Shown: piece after piece, positions 7,284 through 13,407 of the stretch | Layout of the letters: every line of letters begins with the position of its first letter | How positions within the stretch are numbered: position 1 is the stretch's first letter | From: CAXQRU01 sp964226685 | Lineage (GTDB): Bacteria > Pseudomonadota > Gammaproteobacteria > Pseudomonadales > Cellvibrionaceae | Assembly (NCBI GenBank): GCA_964226685.1 | Contig: CAXQRU010000148.1 | Coordinates: 1-13,407 of the forward strand | Direction of reading: 5' to 3' | Length of the DNA: 13,407 nucleotides | Made by a program: the position numbers and the translations under genes | The notes under the pieces: generated by a model | Told to the model about the DNA's origin: nothing | Database searches by the model: none | What the model saw: only the letters and a program-made list of their open reading frames with translations

Positions 7284-8092
7284 TGGGTTAGAAGCGCTCG
7301 ATAACCTTCTTTAAAACTGGGATAGTGCATTGAATAGCCAGATGCCCGCAATCGATTATTTAAACAGCGTTTGCCTGAGATGACAATCGGCTCCGGCCAC
7401 ATGGGGCGGGCGGTTCCTAGCTCTTGACTTAGCCAAGTTTCCAGTTCGCTTGAGAGCACGGGGGTGTTGTCGCAGCCGATGTAAACCGATTGAGGCTTAT
7501 CTAAGCTCAGTAGGTGCTGGATTATTCCAACGCAATCATCGACGTGGACTCGATTGGTCCACAAGCCGGGTTGATCAGTGAAGTGTCCCGCGCGGATTCT
7601 GGATAATTTTCGATTATCCGCTCGTCCATAAATACCACCAAAGCGGATCACTGTTGAGTGGTTGTGAGCATTGAGCAGCAAAGTTTCTGCCTCTAAAACG
7701 CGCTTGCCATTAAAGCGCTCTGGTTCAGTGGCTGAGCGTTCATCTACGCTTTGCCCATCGTTCTGTCCGTATACGCTGGTGCTGGAAACGAAGATAACTC
7801 GTATATCTGTATTGTTGATGGCTGGTAAAAGGGCTTCGACGGCATCGACATAAGCTTTTTTATAGCCCAGGTCGGTATACTCATCGGGCGTCATGATTAC
7901 AATAATCGCCTTGCAATGTTCGCTCGCCACTTCGAAAAGCAAATCTTGATTTCGACAGTCCCCCAGTATGAGTTTGGCGCCATTGGCGGGCTTGTCGCTT
8001 CGGCAAACGCCAATAACGGAATATTGGTCTTGTAATAAAGGCGTGAGCCTTTGGCCCAGGCTGCCATAGCCTAAAATGATCACGTTTTGCAT
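7280..8092 (-). CDS. YeeZ-like NAD(P)-binding SDR-family protein (atypical SDR)
   Basis: A 270-residue cytoplasmic protein with a Rossmann fold. The nucleotide-binding motif GYGSLGQ is at 8-14, an SSTSVYG active-site segment at 103-109, and NRVHVDD at 180-186. At the position of the YxxxK catalytic pair of extended SDRs the sequence reads FNGK (127-130), so Lys is kept but Tyr is replaced by Phe. This is typical of the atypical SDR group that includes E. coli YeeZ, whose reaction is unknown to me. The start ATG at 8092 has AAAGG six bases upstream. The 3' end overlaps ubiA by 4 bases, so the two are very probably co-translated. A role connected with quinone synthesis is only suggested by that overlap. 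Confidence 0.85.
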   Translation of the reverse strand: MQNVIILGYGSLGQRLTPLLQDQYSVIGVCRSDKPANGAKLILGDCRNQDLLFEVASEHCKAIIVIMTPDEYTDLGYKKAYVDAVEALLPAINNTDIRVIFVSSTSVYGQNDGQSVDERSATEPERFNGKRVLEAETLLLNAHNHSTVIRFGGIYGRADNRKLSRIRAGHFTDQPGLWTNRVHVDDCVGIIQHLLSLDKPQSVYIGCDNTPVLSSELETWLSQELGTARPMWPEPIVISGKRCLNNRLRASGYSMHYPSFKEGYRALLTQ

Positions 8093-8125
8093 GCGCTACC
8101 TTTAAATGATGTGAGAGCAGTTTTT

Positions 8126-8140
8126 TCACAAATCCTGTGA
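8126..8140. promoter_or_regulatory. Inverted repeat in the SDR-oxyR divergent promoter region
   Basis: TCACA (8126-8130), five bases, then TGTGA (8136-8140) form a small palindrome between the two divergent starts. It could be an operator for an unknown regulator. The arms are in the opposite order to a CRP site, and no four-block ATAG/CTAT OxyR pattern is visible. Weak evidence. Confidence 0.2.
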
Positions 8141-8177
8141 TAACCTTACGGTTCCTTTTCATTGTTAGATTTTGTTC

Positions 8178-9068
8178 ATGACACTAACAGAACTTCGTTA
8201 TATCGTAACACTGGCCCAAGAACAACATTTTGGTCGTGCGGCGGAGCGCTGCTATGTTTCTCAGCCGACGTTGAGTGTGGCTGTCAAAAAGTTGGAAGAT
8301 GAATTGGATGTAGCGATTTTTGAGCGCTCCAAATCGCGCGTTCAGCCAACGCCACTGGGTGAGGAAATTATCAAGCAGGCCCAGGTGGTGCTGGAGCAGG
8401 CATCGGCCATTAAAGACATTGCTACGGCGGGTAAAGATCAATTGGGTAGCCCGTTGAAGGTGGGCGCTATTTTTACCATTGGCCACTATTTGTTTCCCAA
8501 ATTCATCCCTCATTTGCAAGAGTCGTCCCCGCGTATGCCTTTGTATGTTGAAGAAGGTTTTACCGCGACCTTGCGACAAAGGCTTCGTAAAGGCGAGTTG
8601 GATGTCATCATCGTCGCTCTACCATTTACCGAAACCGATGTGGTCACGCAAAAACTTTACGAAGAGCCTTTTGTGTTGCTGTTGCCCAAGCGCCACCGTT
8701 TAGCGGATAAGCCCACAATTGAGCCTGATGATCTTACAGATGAAAATGTGTTATTGCTTGGCGATGGGCACTGTTTTCGCGATCAAATTTTAGAGGCTTA
8801 CCCCAATTTACAGGCAGACCCGGGCAGTGTTCGAACGGCTGCCGAGGGCAGCTCTTTAGAAACATTAAGGCATATGGTGGCCTCGGGTATGGGGATTACC
8901 ATACTGCCCAAATCGGCGGCCATTAGCCAATACAGTGATAATCAACTGGTGATCAAACCACTTTCCGATATTCATGCTAAGCGCAGCGTTGGCCTTGCGT
9001 GGCGAGCCAGTTTTCCAAGGCATAAAGCCATTGATGCTTTAAGAGATGCCATTTTAAAAGGACAGTAG
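8178..9068 (+). CDS. oxyR: LysR-type peroxide-sensing regulator OxyR, resolving cysteine replaced
   Basis: A 296-residue LysR-family regulator. The N-terminal winged HTH (about 1-60) reads TLTELRYIVTLAQEQHFGRA and CYVSQPTLSVAVKKLEDEL. The effector domain follows, with TIGHYLFPKFIPHL near 100 and the OxyR signatures LLLGDGHCFRDQ and SSLETLRHMVASGMGITILP. Orthology is further supported by recG one base downstream. Cys199, the peroxide-reactive residue, is present with identical numbering to E. coli. The residue aligned with Cys208, which forms the regulatory disulfide, is Tyr (codon TAC). The sensor may therefore use another cysteine or a non-disulfide modification. I chose ATG at 8178 (MTLTEL); a TTG two codons earlier is the alternative. 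Neither has a strong Shine-Dalgarno. Divergent from the SDR gene. Confidence 0.92.
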   Translation: MTLTELRYIVTLAQEQHFGRAAERCYVSQPTLSVAVKKLEDELDVAIFERSKSRVQPTPLGEEIIKQAQVVLEQASAIKDIATAGKDQLGSPLKVGAIFTIGHYLFPKFIPHLQESSPRMPLYVEEGFTATLRQRLRKGELDVIIVALPFTETDVVTQKLYEEPFVLLLPKRHRLADKPTIEPDDLTDENVLLLGDGHCFRDQILEAYPNLQADPGSVRTAAEGSSLETLRHMVASGMGITILPKSAAISQYSDNQLVIKPLSDIHAKRSVGLAWRASFPRHKAIDALRDAILKGQ

Positions 9069-9069
9069 G

Positions 9070-11136
9070 ATGAGTAGTTTACAGGAGGTTTCGGTCACAG
9101 AACTTAAGGGGGTGGGGCAGCAGCTTGCACAAAAGTTGGCAAAGCTCGATATTCTCAATCTACAAGATTTGTTGTTTCACTTGCCCGCGCGCTACAGTGA
9201 TCGAACTCGCATTACGCCGATTTCCCAGCTCAGCTATCAGCAATTGTGTGTAGTCGAAGGTGAAATTGTTGATACCCAAATCCAGTTTGGTCGCCGCCGA
9301 AGTTTAGCCTGTCGTCTGCAAGATGCTAGTGGCAGTATTTGGTTGCGTTTTTATCATTTTTCCGCGGCTCAAAAAGAGCAGCTATCGCGCGCCTCAAAAA
9401 TTCGTTGTTTCGGAGAGGTTCGACAGGGCAGCTTAGGTTTTGAACTCTATCACCCTGAATACGTAATTGATAAGCCCAATAAGCCCATGCCGCCATTGGA
9501 TGATCGCTTAACGCCGGTATACTCGACGGTAGATGGCCTCGGGCAAAACCGTTTGCGCGATTTAATTGGGCAGGCTTTTGCCCGTCTTAACGATCAGTCG
9601 CTACCGGATTTATTGCCTCGCTCTGATGATTTATCGCTGACTGCGATTTTACGTTTTTTGCATAATCCCCCAGCCAGTGCCTCTACCGAACAGTTATTAA
9701 CGGGTGAACATCCTTATCAGCAAGCCTTAGTCACAGAAGAGCTGGTTGCATATCAATTAAGTTTATTAAGACTGCGGGAAAAGCGCAGGGCTTTGGATGC
9801 GCCTGCGTGCTCAGTGTCTGCATTCGAGAGTGTTTGCAGACAGTTTGAAGCCTCGTTACCTTTTTCATTAACACAAGCGCAAAAAGCCGTGTGCGAAACT
9901 TTAAAGACGGATTTATCCAAAGGCATTCCCATGATGCGTTTGGTGCAAGGTGATGTGGGTTCGGGTAAAACCGTAGTCGCAGCTCTTGCCGCCTTGCAAG
10001 CGATAGCCAATGATCAGCAAGTGGCGTTAATGGCGCCGACTGAAATTTTAGCCGAGCAGCATTTAAAATCGTTTCAGCAATGGTTTGAGCCATTAGGTAT
10101 ACAAGTCGGTTTTTTATCGGGAAAGCAAAAAACTTCAGAAAGACGAGATCATTTTGAGGCGGCCGCCTTGGGTAAGAGCCAGATCGTCATTGGCACTCAC
10201 GCCTTATTTCAAGACGATATTATCTTTTCGCGTTTGGGCTTAGTCATTATTGATGAGCAGCATCGCTTTGGCGTCCATCAGCGTTTGCAATTAAGAGCCA
10301 AGGGGCAAGAATTAACACCTCATTTATTGATTATGACGGCCACGCCCATCCCGAGAACGTTAGCCATGAGTGCTTATGCCGATCTCGATTATTCAGTGAT
10401 TGATCAGCTGCCCTCGGGTCGACAGCCCATCAAAACTGTGCTGGTCAATGCCGATCGTCGCGATCAGGTGATCGAGCGTATTGCGCATGCGTGTCAAAAT
10501 AATCGCCAAGCCTATTGGGTGTGTACCTTAATAGAACAATCTGAAACGCTCAGTGCTGAAGCGGCGGAAGTTACAGCGGAGAATTTACGAGCGCAGCTGC
10601 CGCATTTGCGAATTGGTTTGTTGCATGGTCGGCTAAAGCCCAGTGAAAAAGCCAGTATTATGTCAGCCTTTAAACAAGGCGATATGGATTTATTGGTGGC
10701 AACCACCGTGATTGAAGTTGGCGTGGATGTGCCCAATGCCAGTTTAATGGTGATCGAAAACCCAGAGCGTTTGGGTTTGGCACAGTTGCATCAATTGCGA
10801 GGAAGGGTGGGGCGTGGCTCAGTGGAAAGTCATTGTGTATTGCTCTACGGTGACCCTTTATCTAACATCGCTAAAGAGCGTTTGCAAGCGATGCGCGAAA
10901 CCAATGATGGTTTTAAAATTGCCGAAATTGATTTAAATATTCGAGGCCCAGGTGAAGTGCTTGGTACTCGCCAAACTGGTGATATTGCGTTTAAACTTGC
11001 CGACTTAAAAAGAGATTTGCCGTTGTTAGCGCATGCGAAGTCGACTGCTGAAATGATTTTACAGCAGTACCCAGAAAAGGTAGAGCCGTTAATTTGGCGA
11101 TGGTTAGGTAGTAGCGAGCGCTTTGCTCAAGTTTGA
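9070..11136 (+). CDS. recG: ATP-dependent DNA helicase RecG
   Basis: A 688-residue superfamily-2 helicase that remodels stalled replication forks and branched DNA. The N-terminal wedge/OB-fold domain covers about 1-200, with GVGQQLAQKLAKL near 14 and LLFHLPARYSDR near 34. The helicase core has Walker A GDVGSGKT (294-301), DEQH (395-398), MTATPIPRTLAM (422-433), ATTVIEVGVDVPNASLMVIE (544-563) and LHQLRGRVGRG (573-583). The C-terminal RecG region contains GFKIAEIDLNIRGPGEVLGT (614-633). It is complete, of normal length and without frame damage. The ATG lies one base after the oxyR stop codon, with AAGGA upstream inside the oxyR end, so oxyR-recG form an operon. Confidence 0.97.
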   Translation: MSSLQEVSVTELKGVGQQLAQKLAKLDILNLQDLLFHLPARYSDRTRITPISQLSYQQLCVVEGEIVDTQIQFGRRRSLACRLQDASGSIWLRFYHFSAAQKEQLSRASKIRCFGEVRQGSLGFELYHPEYVIDKPNKPMPPLDDRLTPVYSTVDGLGQNRLRDLIGQAFARLNDQSLPDLLPRSDDLSLTAILRFLHNPPASASTEQLLTGEHPYQQALVTEELVAYQLSLLRLREKRRALDAPACSVSAFESVCRQFEASLPFSLTQAQKAVCETLKTDLSKGIPMMRLVQGDVGSGKTVVAALAALQAIANDQQVALMAPTEILAEQHLKSFQQWFEPLGIQVGFLSGKQKTSERRDHFEAAALGKSQIVIGTHALFQDDIIFSRLGLVIIDEQHRFGVHQRLQLRAKGQELTPHLLIMTATPIPRTLAMSAYADLDYSVIDQLPSGRQPIKTVLVNADRRDQVIERIAHACQNNRQAYWVCTLIEQSETLSAEAAEVTAENLRAQLPHLRIGLLHGRLKPSEKASIMSAFKQGDMDLLVATTVIEVGVDVPNASLMVIENPERLGLAQLHQLRGRVGRGSVESHCVLLYGDPLSNIAKERLQAMRETNDGFKIAEIDLNIRGPGEVLGTRQTGDIAFKLADLKRDLPLLAHAKSTAEMILQQYPEKVEPLIWRWLGSSERFAQV

Positions 11137-11175
11137 TGTTTTTTATGGGTATCTCTAACAAAAGAAAGCATCAAA
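11132..11175 (+). terminator. Hairpin overlapping the recG stop codon
   Basis: TTTGATG (11132-11138) pairs perfectly with CATCAAA (11169-11175). The helix can extend by U-A and G-U pairs (TTTTTT against GAAAG) to about 12-13 pairs around an 18-base loop. The 5' arm includes the recG stop codon. No U-run follows directly, so it may be a 3'-end stabilising hairpin or a Rho-linked end rather than an intrinsic terminator. Confidence 0.35.
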
Positions 11176-11302
11176 GCCAATTGGTGGGCAGTGAAAAATT
11201 CTCATTTTTTAAGCCTGTTTTTTTAAAGGCCAATCTCACAACAACTCGAACAAACAGCAGGCAAACGATAAAAGCTGGCCGGTTTTGCGCGAGTATTTAA
11301 AG

Positions 11303-11364
11303 AGCGGCTTGTTTGATGGTTATGCCTTATGCTAAATTAATCATGGAAATCAATCAGAGCCGCT
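11303..11364 (+). promoter_or_regulatory. Inverted repeat immediately before the dioxygenase start codon
   Basis: AGCGGCT (11303-11309) and AGCCGCT (11358-11364) pair perfectly, and the inner bases extend the helix (TTGAT 11313-11317 with ATCAA 11349-11353). The 3' arm ends one base before the ATG and covers the GAG that would serve as ribosome-binding site. If transcription starts upstream of 11303 the structure could hide the start; otherwise it could be an operator palindrome or chance. Confidence 0.35.
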
Positions 11365-11365
11365 T

Positions 11366-12208
11366 ATGTCTTATTATTTTGATAGTAATCAACCTGACGA
11401 GGTACTCAGCAGTGCCTACCAACACTTCCAAGAGCATGGCTTTGTTTGTTTAGAGAACGTGTTTGATTCCGCATTTATTGAAAAGCTACAAGCTCATTAC
11501 CAACGACATTACGCTTTTCAACTATGGCACACACAACAAGAAAACAAACGACCACTATACACCCTCAAAGTAGATAGTATATTGGCGACACCTCAATGGT
11601 TTGCCAATCCCAGAGTGTATCCACTAGTTGAAAAACTATTAGGTCAGGAATTAATTATAGCTGCAATGAGTGTAGTGGTAAGCTTTCCTGGTGCACCAGA
11701 TCAACGTTTGCATCGGGATGCGCCGCCATTGTTTGCTAAAGATTACCACCAAGATTTGGCCCTGCCTCCTTACTCGGTAACAATGTTAGCTCCTTTAGTT
11801 GATTGCACAAAAGAAACTGGATGCACTCGCGTATGGCCAGGCAGTCACAAAATTAGCAATAATGAAACGCTAGCGGCTATCAAACCGATAGACCCTGAGC
11901 TAAAAACAGGCTCAGTTATGCTGACTGACTCCAGGGTGCTGCATTTAGGGGCAGCTAATCACTCACAAATTCACCGCCCACTTTTATACATTACCTTTCA
12001 TCGACATTGGTTTCGTGATTTTGATGGTTATGAAAATAGAGCTCCATTAAATATCGATATGAAAACCTTTAGAGCTTTAGATCCTTCCTCTAAACAGCTC
12101 TTCGCCTGGCGTTTCGACGCCTATAAAAAATGGCGACAAAAAGAAGCCCTATTCAGCCTAATGCCAACGGCAATGCGCAAACTATGGAATAAATTGAAAG
12201 GGCGTTAG
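11366..12208 (+). CDS. Phytanoyl-CoA dioxygenase (PhyH) family Fe(II)/2-oxoglutarate oxygenase
   Basis: A 280-residue cytoplasmic protein with no signal peptide. The metal-binding facial triad is recognisable: His116 and Asp118 in DQRLHRDAPPLF, and distal His193 in SRVLHLGAANHS. Arg204 (QIHRPLLYITFHR) lies 11 residues later, where the 2-oxoglutarate-binding residue is expected. PGSHK (158-162) within the CTRVWPGSHK stretch is the usual PhyH loop before the distal His. The family hydroxylates very diverse small molecules, so the substrate cannot be named. The gene stands alone with about 230 bases before it and 180 after it, and shows no operon partner. Its codons look slightly more AT-rich than recG. 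The start ATG at 11366 has only a weak GAG upstream. Confidence 0.85.
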   Translation: MSYYFDSNQPDEVLSSAYQHFQEHGFVCLENVFDSAFIEKLQAHYQRHYAFQLWHTQQENKRPLYTLKVDSILATPQWFANPRVYPLVEKLLGQELIIAAMSVVVSFPGAPDQRLHRDAPPLFAKDYHQDLALPPYSVTMLAPLVDCTKETGCTRVWPGSHKISNNETLAAIKPIDPELKTGSVMLTDSRVLHLGAANHSQIHRPLLYITFHRHWFRDFDGYENRAPLNIDMKTFRALDPSSKQLFAWRFDAYKKWRQKEALFSLMPTAMRKLWNKLKGR

Positions 12209-12241
12209 TGAACCTAATGGCTCACTCAGCTGATTGTAGAA

Positions 12242-12286
12242 ACTAATGCTCCAGTTGTAGGGGAGTGCTGATGGAGTCGCATTAGT
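12242..12286. repeat. Imperfect inverted repeat between the dioxygenase and secreted-protein genes
   Basis: ACTAATGC (12242-12249) and GCATTAGT (12279-12286) are perfect 8-base arms. Inside them TCCA (12250-12253) pairs with TGGA (12272-12275), leaving a 3-base bulge and an 18-base loop. There is no U-run. It could be a termination or processing hairpin for the upstream gene, or one copy of a dispersed palindromic element. Confidence 0.45.
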
Positions 12287-12389
12287 CCTGCGTGTACTAC
12301 TTCCTATATCCAGATAAAATGTCAACAGTGTAAGGTTTTGTAATGGATGGATCTGGATTAGCACGATAAGCTATCTGTCCGATCAACCA

Positions 12390-13256
12390 ATGAAATCGAA
12401 AATAATGAGATACTTTTACTTCTGTGCACTACTAGTCATTGCGGTTAGTAGTCATGCCGAGCGTTTTTATACGACCTATGTAAAGTCAATCAATGTCAGC
12501 AACTACCCCGAAGTCACTTTCGATCTACTGATCAACGACTCAGAGGGAATTGGTGTGAGCGGCATTTTTCCTTTTTGCTATCACAGTACAGGCTGCTATC
12601 TACGCATATACGAAAATGAAAAGCTCGTTGTCGAAAACCCGACGAAGATCCAACGTATCATTGACGACTACTCAATGGTGTTACGGATTACCTATCAAAG
12701 CAATGTAGCGTTGGAAAAACCCACTTTTTTAAAGATGAAAATGGACTTTGGCGGCTTTCATAATGGTGAGGGCGACCCAGAAGGAAATATCTACGAGTTT
12801 GGGCCTGCAAAAAATGGCTATCGCGTGAATAAACAAAACTATAGCGATGACGATGATTATGTTAATTTTGCCCGCACTCAGCGCTTTAGGTGCTTCAAAT
12901 CAACCAATTTAAAAAATCCGGTTAGACTAGAATTTCGATTTCCCTGGGGGCAAGCCAGCGATTTTAGTTTTTGGGAGGGCGAGAATGCTGATTTTATCCC
13001 AAACCCCGCCTTTGTCGCTTACGACAAAGGCAAGGGGTACCTCTGGCTCAACTTTGAGAGCAAAGACTATGATTACGATACTGGCCTGTCTCGCTCATCA
13101 TGGCTTCAGAGAGAGCAACCAACAGGGATGTATACCGTTGTTAGCGACTCGTTCCGTGCTGTTGAGCTAGTCTATGAAGAAGGCGATAAACGAGTCGTTT
13201 TTCAGGAAGCGCTTTCCGATCACGGTGAGCACACGTGTCAATGGAATAAGCTATAG
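12390..13256 (+). CDS. Secreted protein of unknown function
   Basis: A 288-residue protein I do not recognise. It begins with a Sec signal peptide: basic MKSKIMRYF, hydrophobic YFCALLVIAVS and a predicted type I cleavage after SHA at residue 23. The mature part looks beta-rich and aromatic, with four cysteines (63, 69, 168, 283) that could form two disulfides in the periplasm or outside. There are acidic runs (SDDDDY near 152-157 and SKDYDYDTGL near 224-233). No catalytic motif, membrane anchor or repeat is evident. The start may be ATG at 12390 or ATG at 12405 (MRYFYF), which would still leave a signal peptide; neither has a clear ribosome-binding site. Codon-level sequence is intact with a single TAG stop. 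No operon partner is seen. Confidence 0.75.
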   Translation: MKSKIMRYFYFCALLVIAVSSHAERFYTTYVKSINVSNYPEVTFDLLINDSEGIGVSGIFPFCYHSTGCYLRIYENEKLVVENPTKIQRIIDDYSMVLRITYQSNVALEKPTFLKMKMDFGGFHNGEGDPEGNIYEFGPAKNGYRVNKQNYSDDDDYVNFARTQRFRCFKSTNLKNPVRLEFRFPWGQASDFSFWEGENADFIPNPAFVAYDKGKGYLWLNFESKDYDYDTGLSRSSWLQREQPTGMYTVVSDSFRAVELVYEEGDKRVVFQEALSDHGEHTCQWNKL

Positions 13257-13265
13257 GGGGCTATT

Positions 13266-13293
13266 ATGGCTCCTAATATTACACCGGAGCCAT
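13266..13293 (+). terminator. Perfect hairpin after the secreted-protein gene
   Basis: ATGGCTCC (13266-13273) and GGAGCCAT (13286-13293) form a perfect 8-base stem with a 12-base loop, starting 10 bases after the stop codon. No U-run follows, so termination is probable by position but not proved. A second, smaller hairpin lies downstream. Confidence 0.5.
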
Positions 13294-13333
13294 CAATGCC
13301 AACATATTGCCTCACAAAAACACTCATACTCGC

Positions 13334-13352
13334 CCAACCGGATAAGGGTTGG
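13334..13352 (+). terminator. Second small hairpin near the right contig end
   Basis: CCAACC (13334-13339) pairs with GGTTGG (13347-13352) around a 7-base loop, followed by CTTTGTGT. It could serve as a back-up terminator for the secreted-protein gene. The remaining bases to the window end are AT-rich and show no gene. Confidence 0.35.
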
Positions 13353-13407
13353 CTTTGTGTCGGGGTCACTTTAATAAAACTATTAACGTATTGATGTTAA
13401 ATGAATA

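Noticed and set aside
8126..8140. CRP binding site between the SDR gene and oxyR
   Set aside because: CRP sites read TGTGA-N6-TCACA. Here the arms are reversed and the spacer is 5 bases.
9731..10093. Minus-strand ORFs opposite recG
   Set aside because: They overlap the Walker A region of an intact recG and have no ribosome-binding site or family resemblance.
12242..12286. Integron attC site
   Set aside because: The palindrome lacks the GTTRRRY / RYYYAAC core sites, and no integrase or cassette array is present.
12182..12364. 60-codon minus-strand ORF after the dioxygenase
   Set aside because: It overlaps the dioxygenase 3' end and the palindrome and has no coding character.
22..13407. CRISPR array, tRNA, rRNA or insertion sequence
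   Set aside because: I saw no regularly spaced repeats, cloverleaf-like stretch, rRNA segment or transposase with terminal repeats on either strand.

Overview
The window looks like one end of an assembled contig from a gammaproteobacterium. A marine Cellvibrionales/Pseudomonadales-type organism is my best guess. The grounds are the strong resemblance of the core proteins (UbiA, PhoB, PhoR, OxyR, RecG) to that class, the gene neighbourhood phoR-phoB / ubiA / oxyR-recG (these genes also lie near each other in Pseudomonas), and a Cys-Gly6 lipoprotein protease with calcium-binding repeats of a kind common in marine gammaproteobacteria. No taxonomic marker such as rRNA is present. The first 21 bases are an untrimmed Illumina adapter, so biological sequence starts at about base 22.

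Left edge (22-790). Two small minus-strand genes overlap: a two-helix membrane protein of unknown function, whose 5' part seems broken by a one-base frameshift, and the first 23 codons of a gene cut off by the contig end. A gene-poor stretch follows, ending in a long hairpin at 720-761 that could terminate the protease gene.

Minus-strand block (791-8092). Read in the direction of transcription it holds a YeeZ-like SDR protein and ubiA (4-base overlap). Then comes phoB behind a good Pho box, phoR, and a COG3146-type N-acyltransferase placed 2 bases after phoR. Last is a secreted subtilisin-like lipoprotein with C-terminal thrombospondin-3-type repeats and its own sigma-70 promoter. The functions are ubiquinone prenylation, phosphate-starvation signalling, an unassigned acyl transfer that probably shares the phoBR transcript, and extracellular proteolysis.

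Plus-strand block (8178-11136). Divergent from the SDR gene lies oxyR followed one base later by recG, the usual peroxide-regulator / fork-remodelling-helicase pair. This OxyR keeps the peroxidatic Cys199 but has Tyr where the resolving Cys208 should be, the most interesting protein-level observation in the window.

Right part (11137-13407). Two separately placed plus-strand genes follow: a PhyH-family Fe(II)/2-oxoglutarate dioxygenase and a secreted 288-residue protein I do not recognise. Several inverted repeats lie around them. This looks like accessory DNA beside a core block. I did not find a convincing new multi-gene system. The leads worth following are the OxyR substitution, the acyltransferase in the phoBR operon, the frameshifted small gene pair and the orphan secreted protein.
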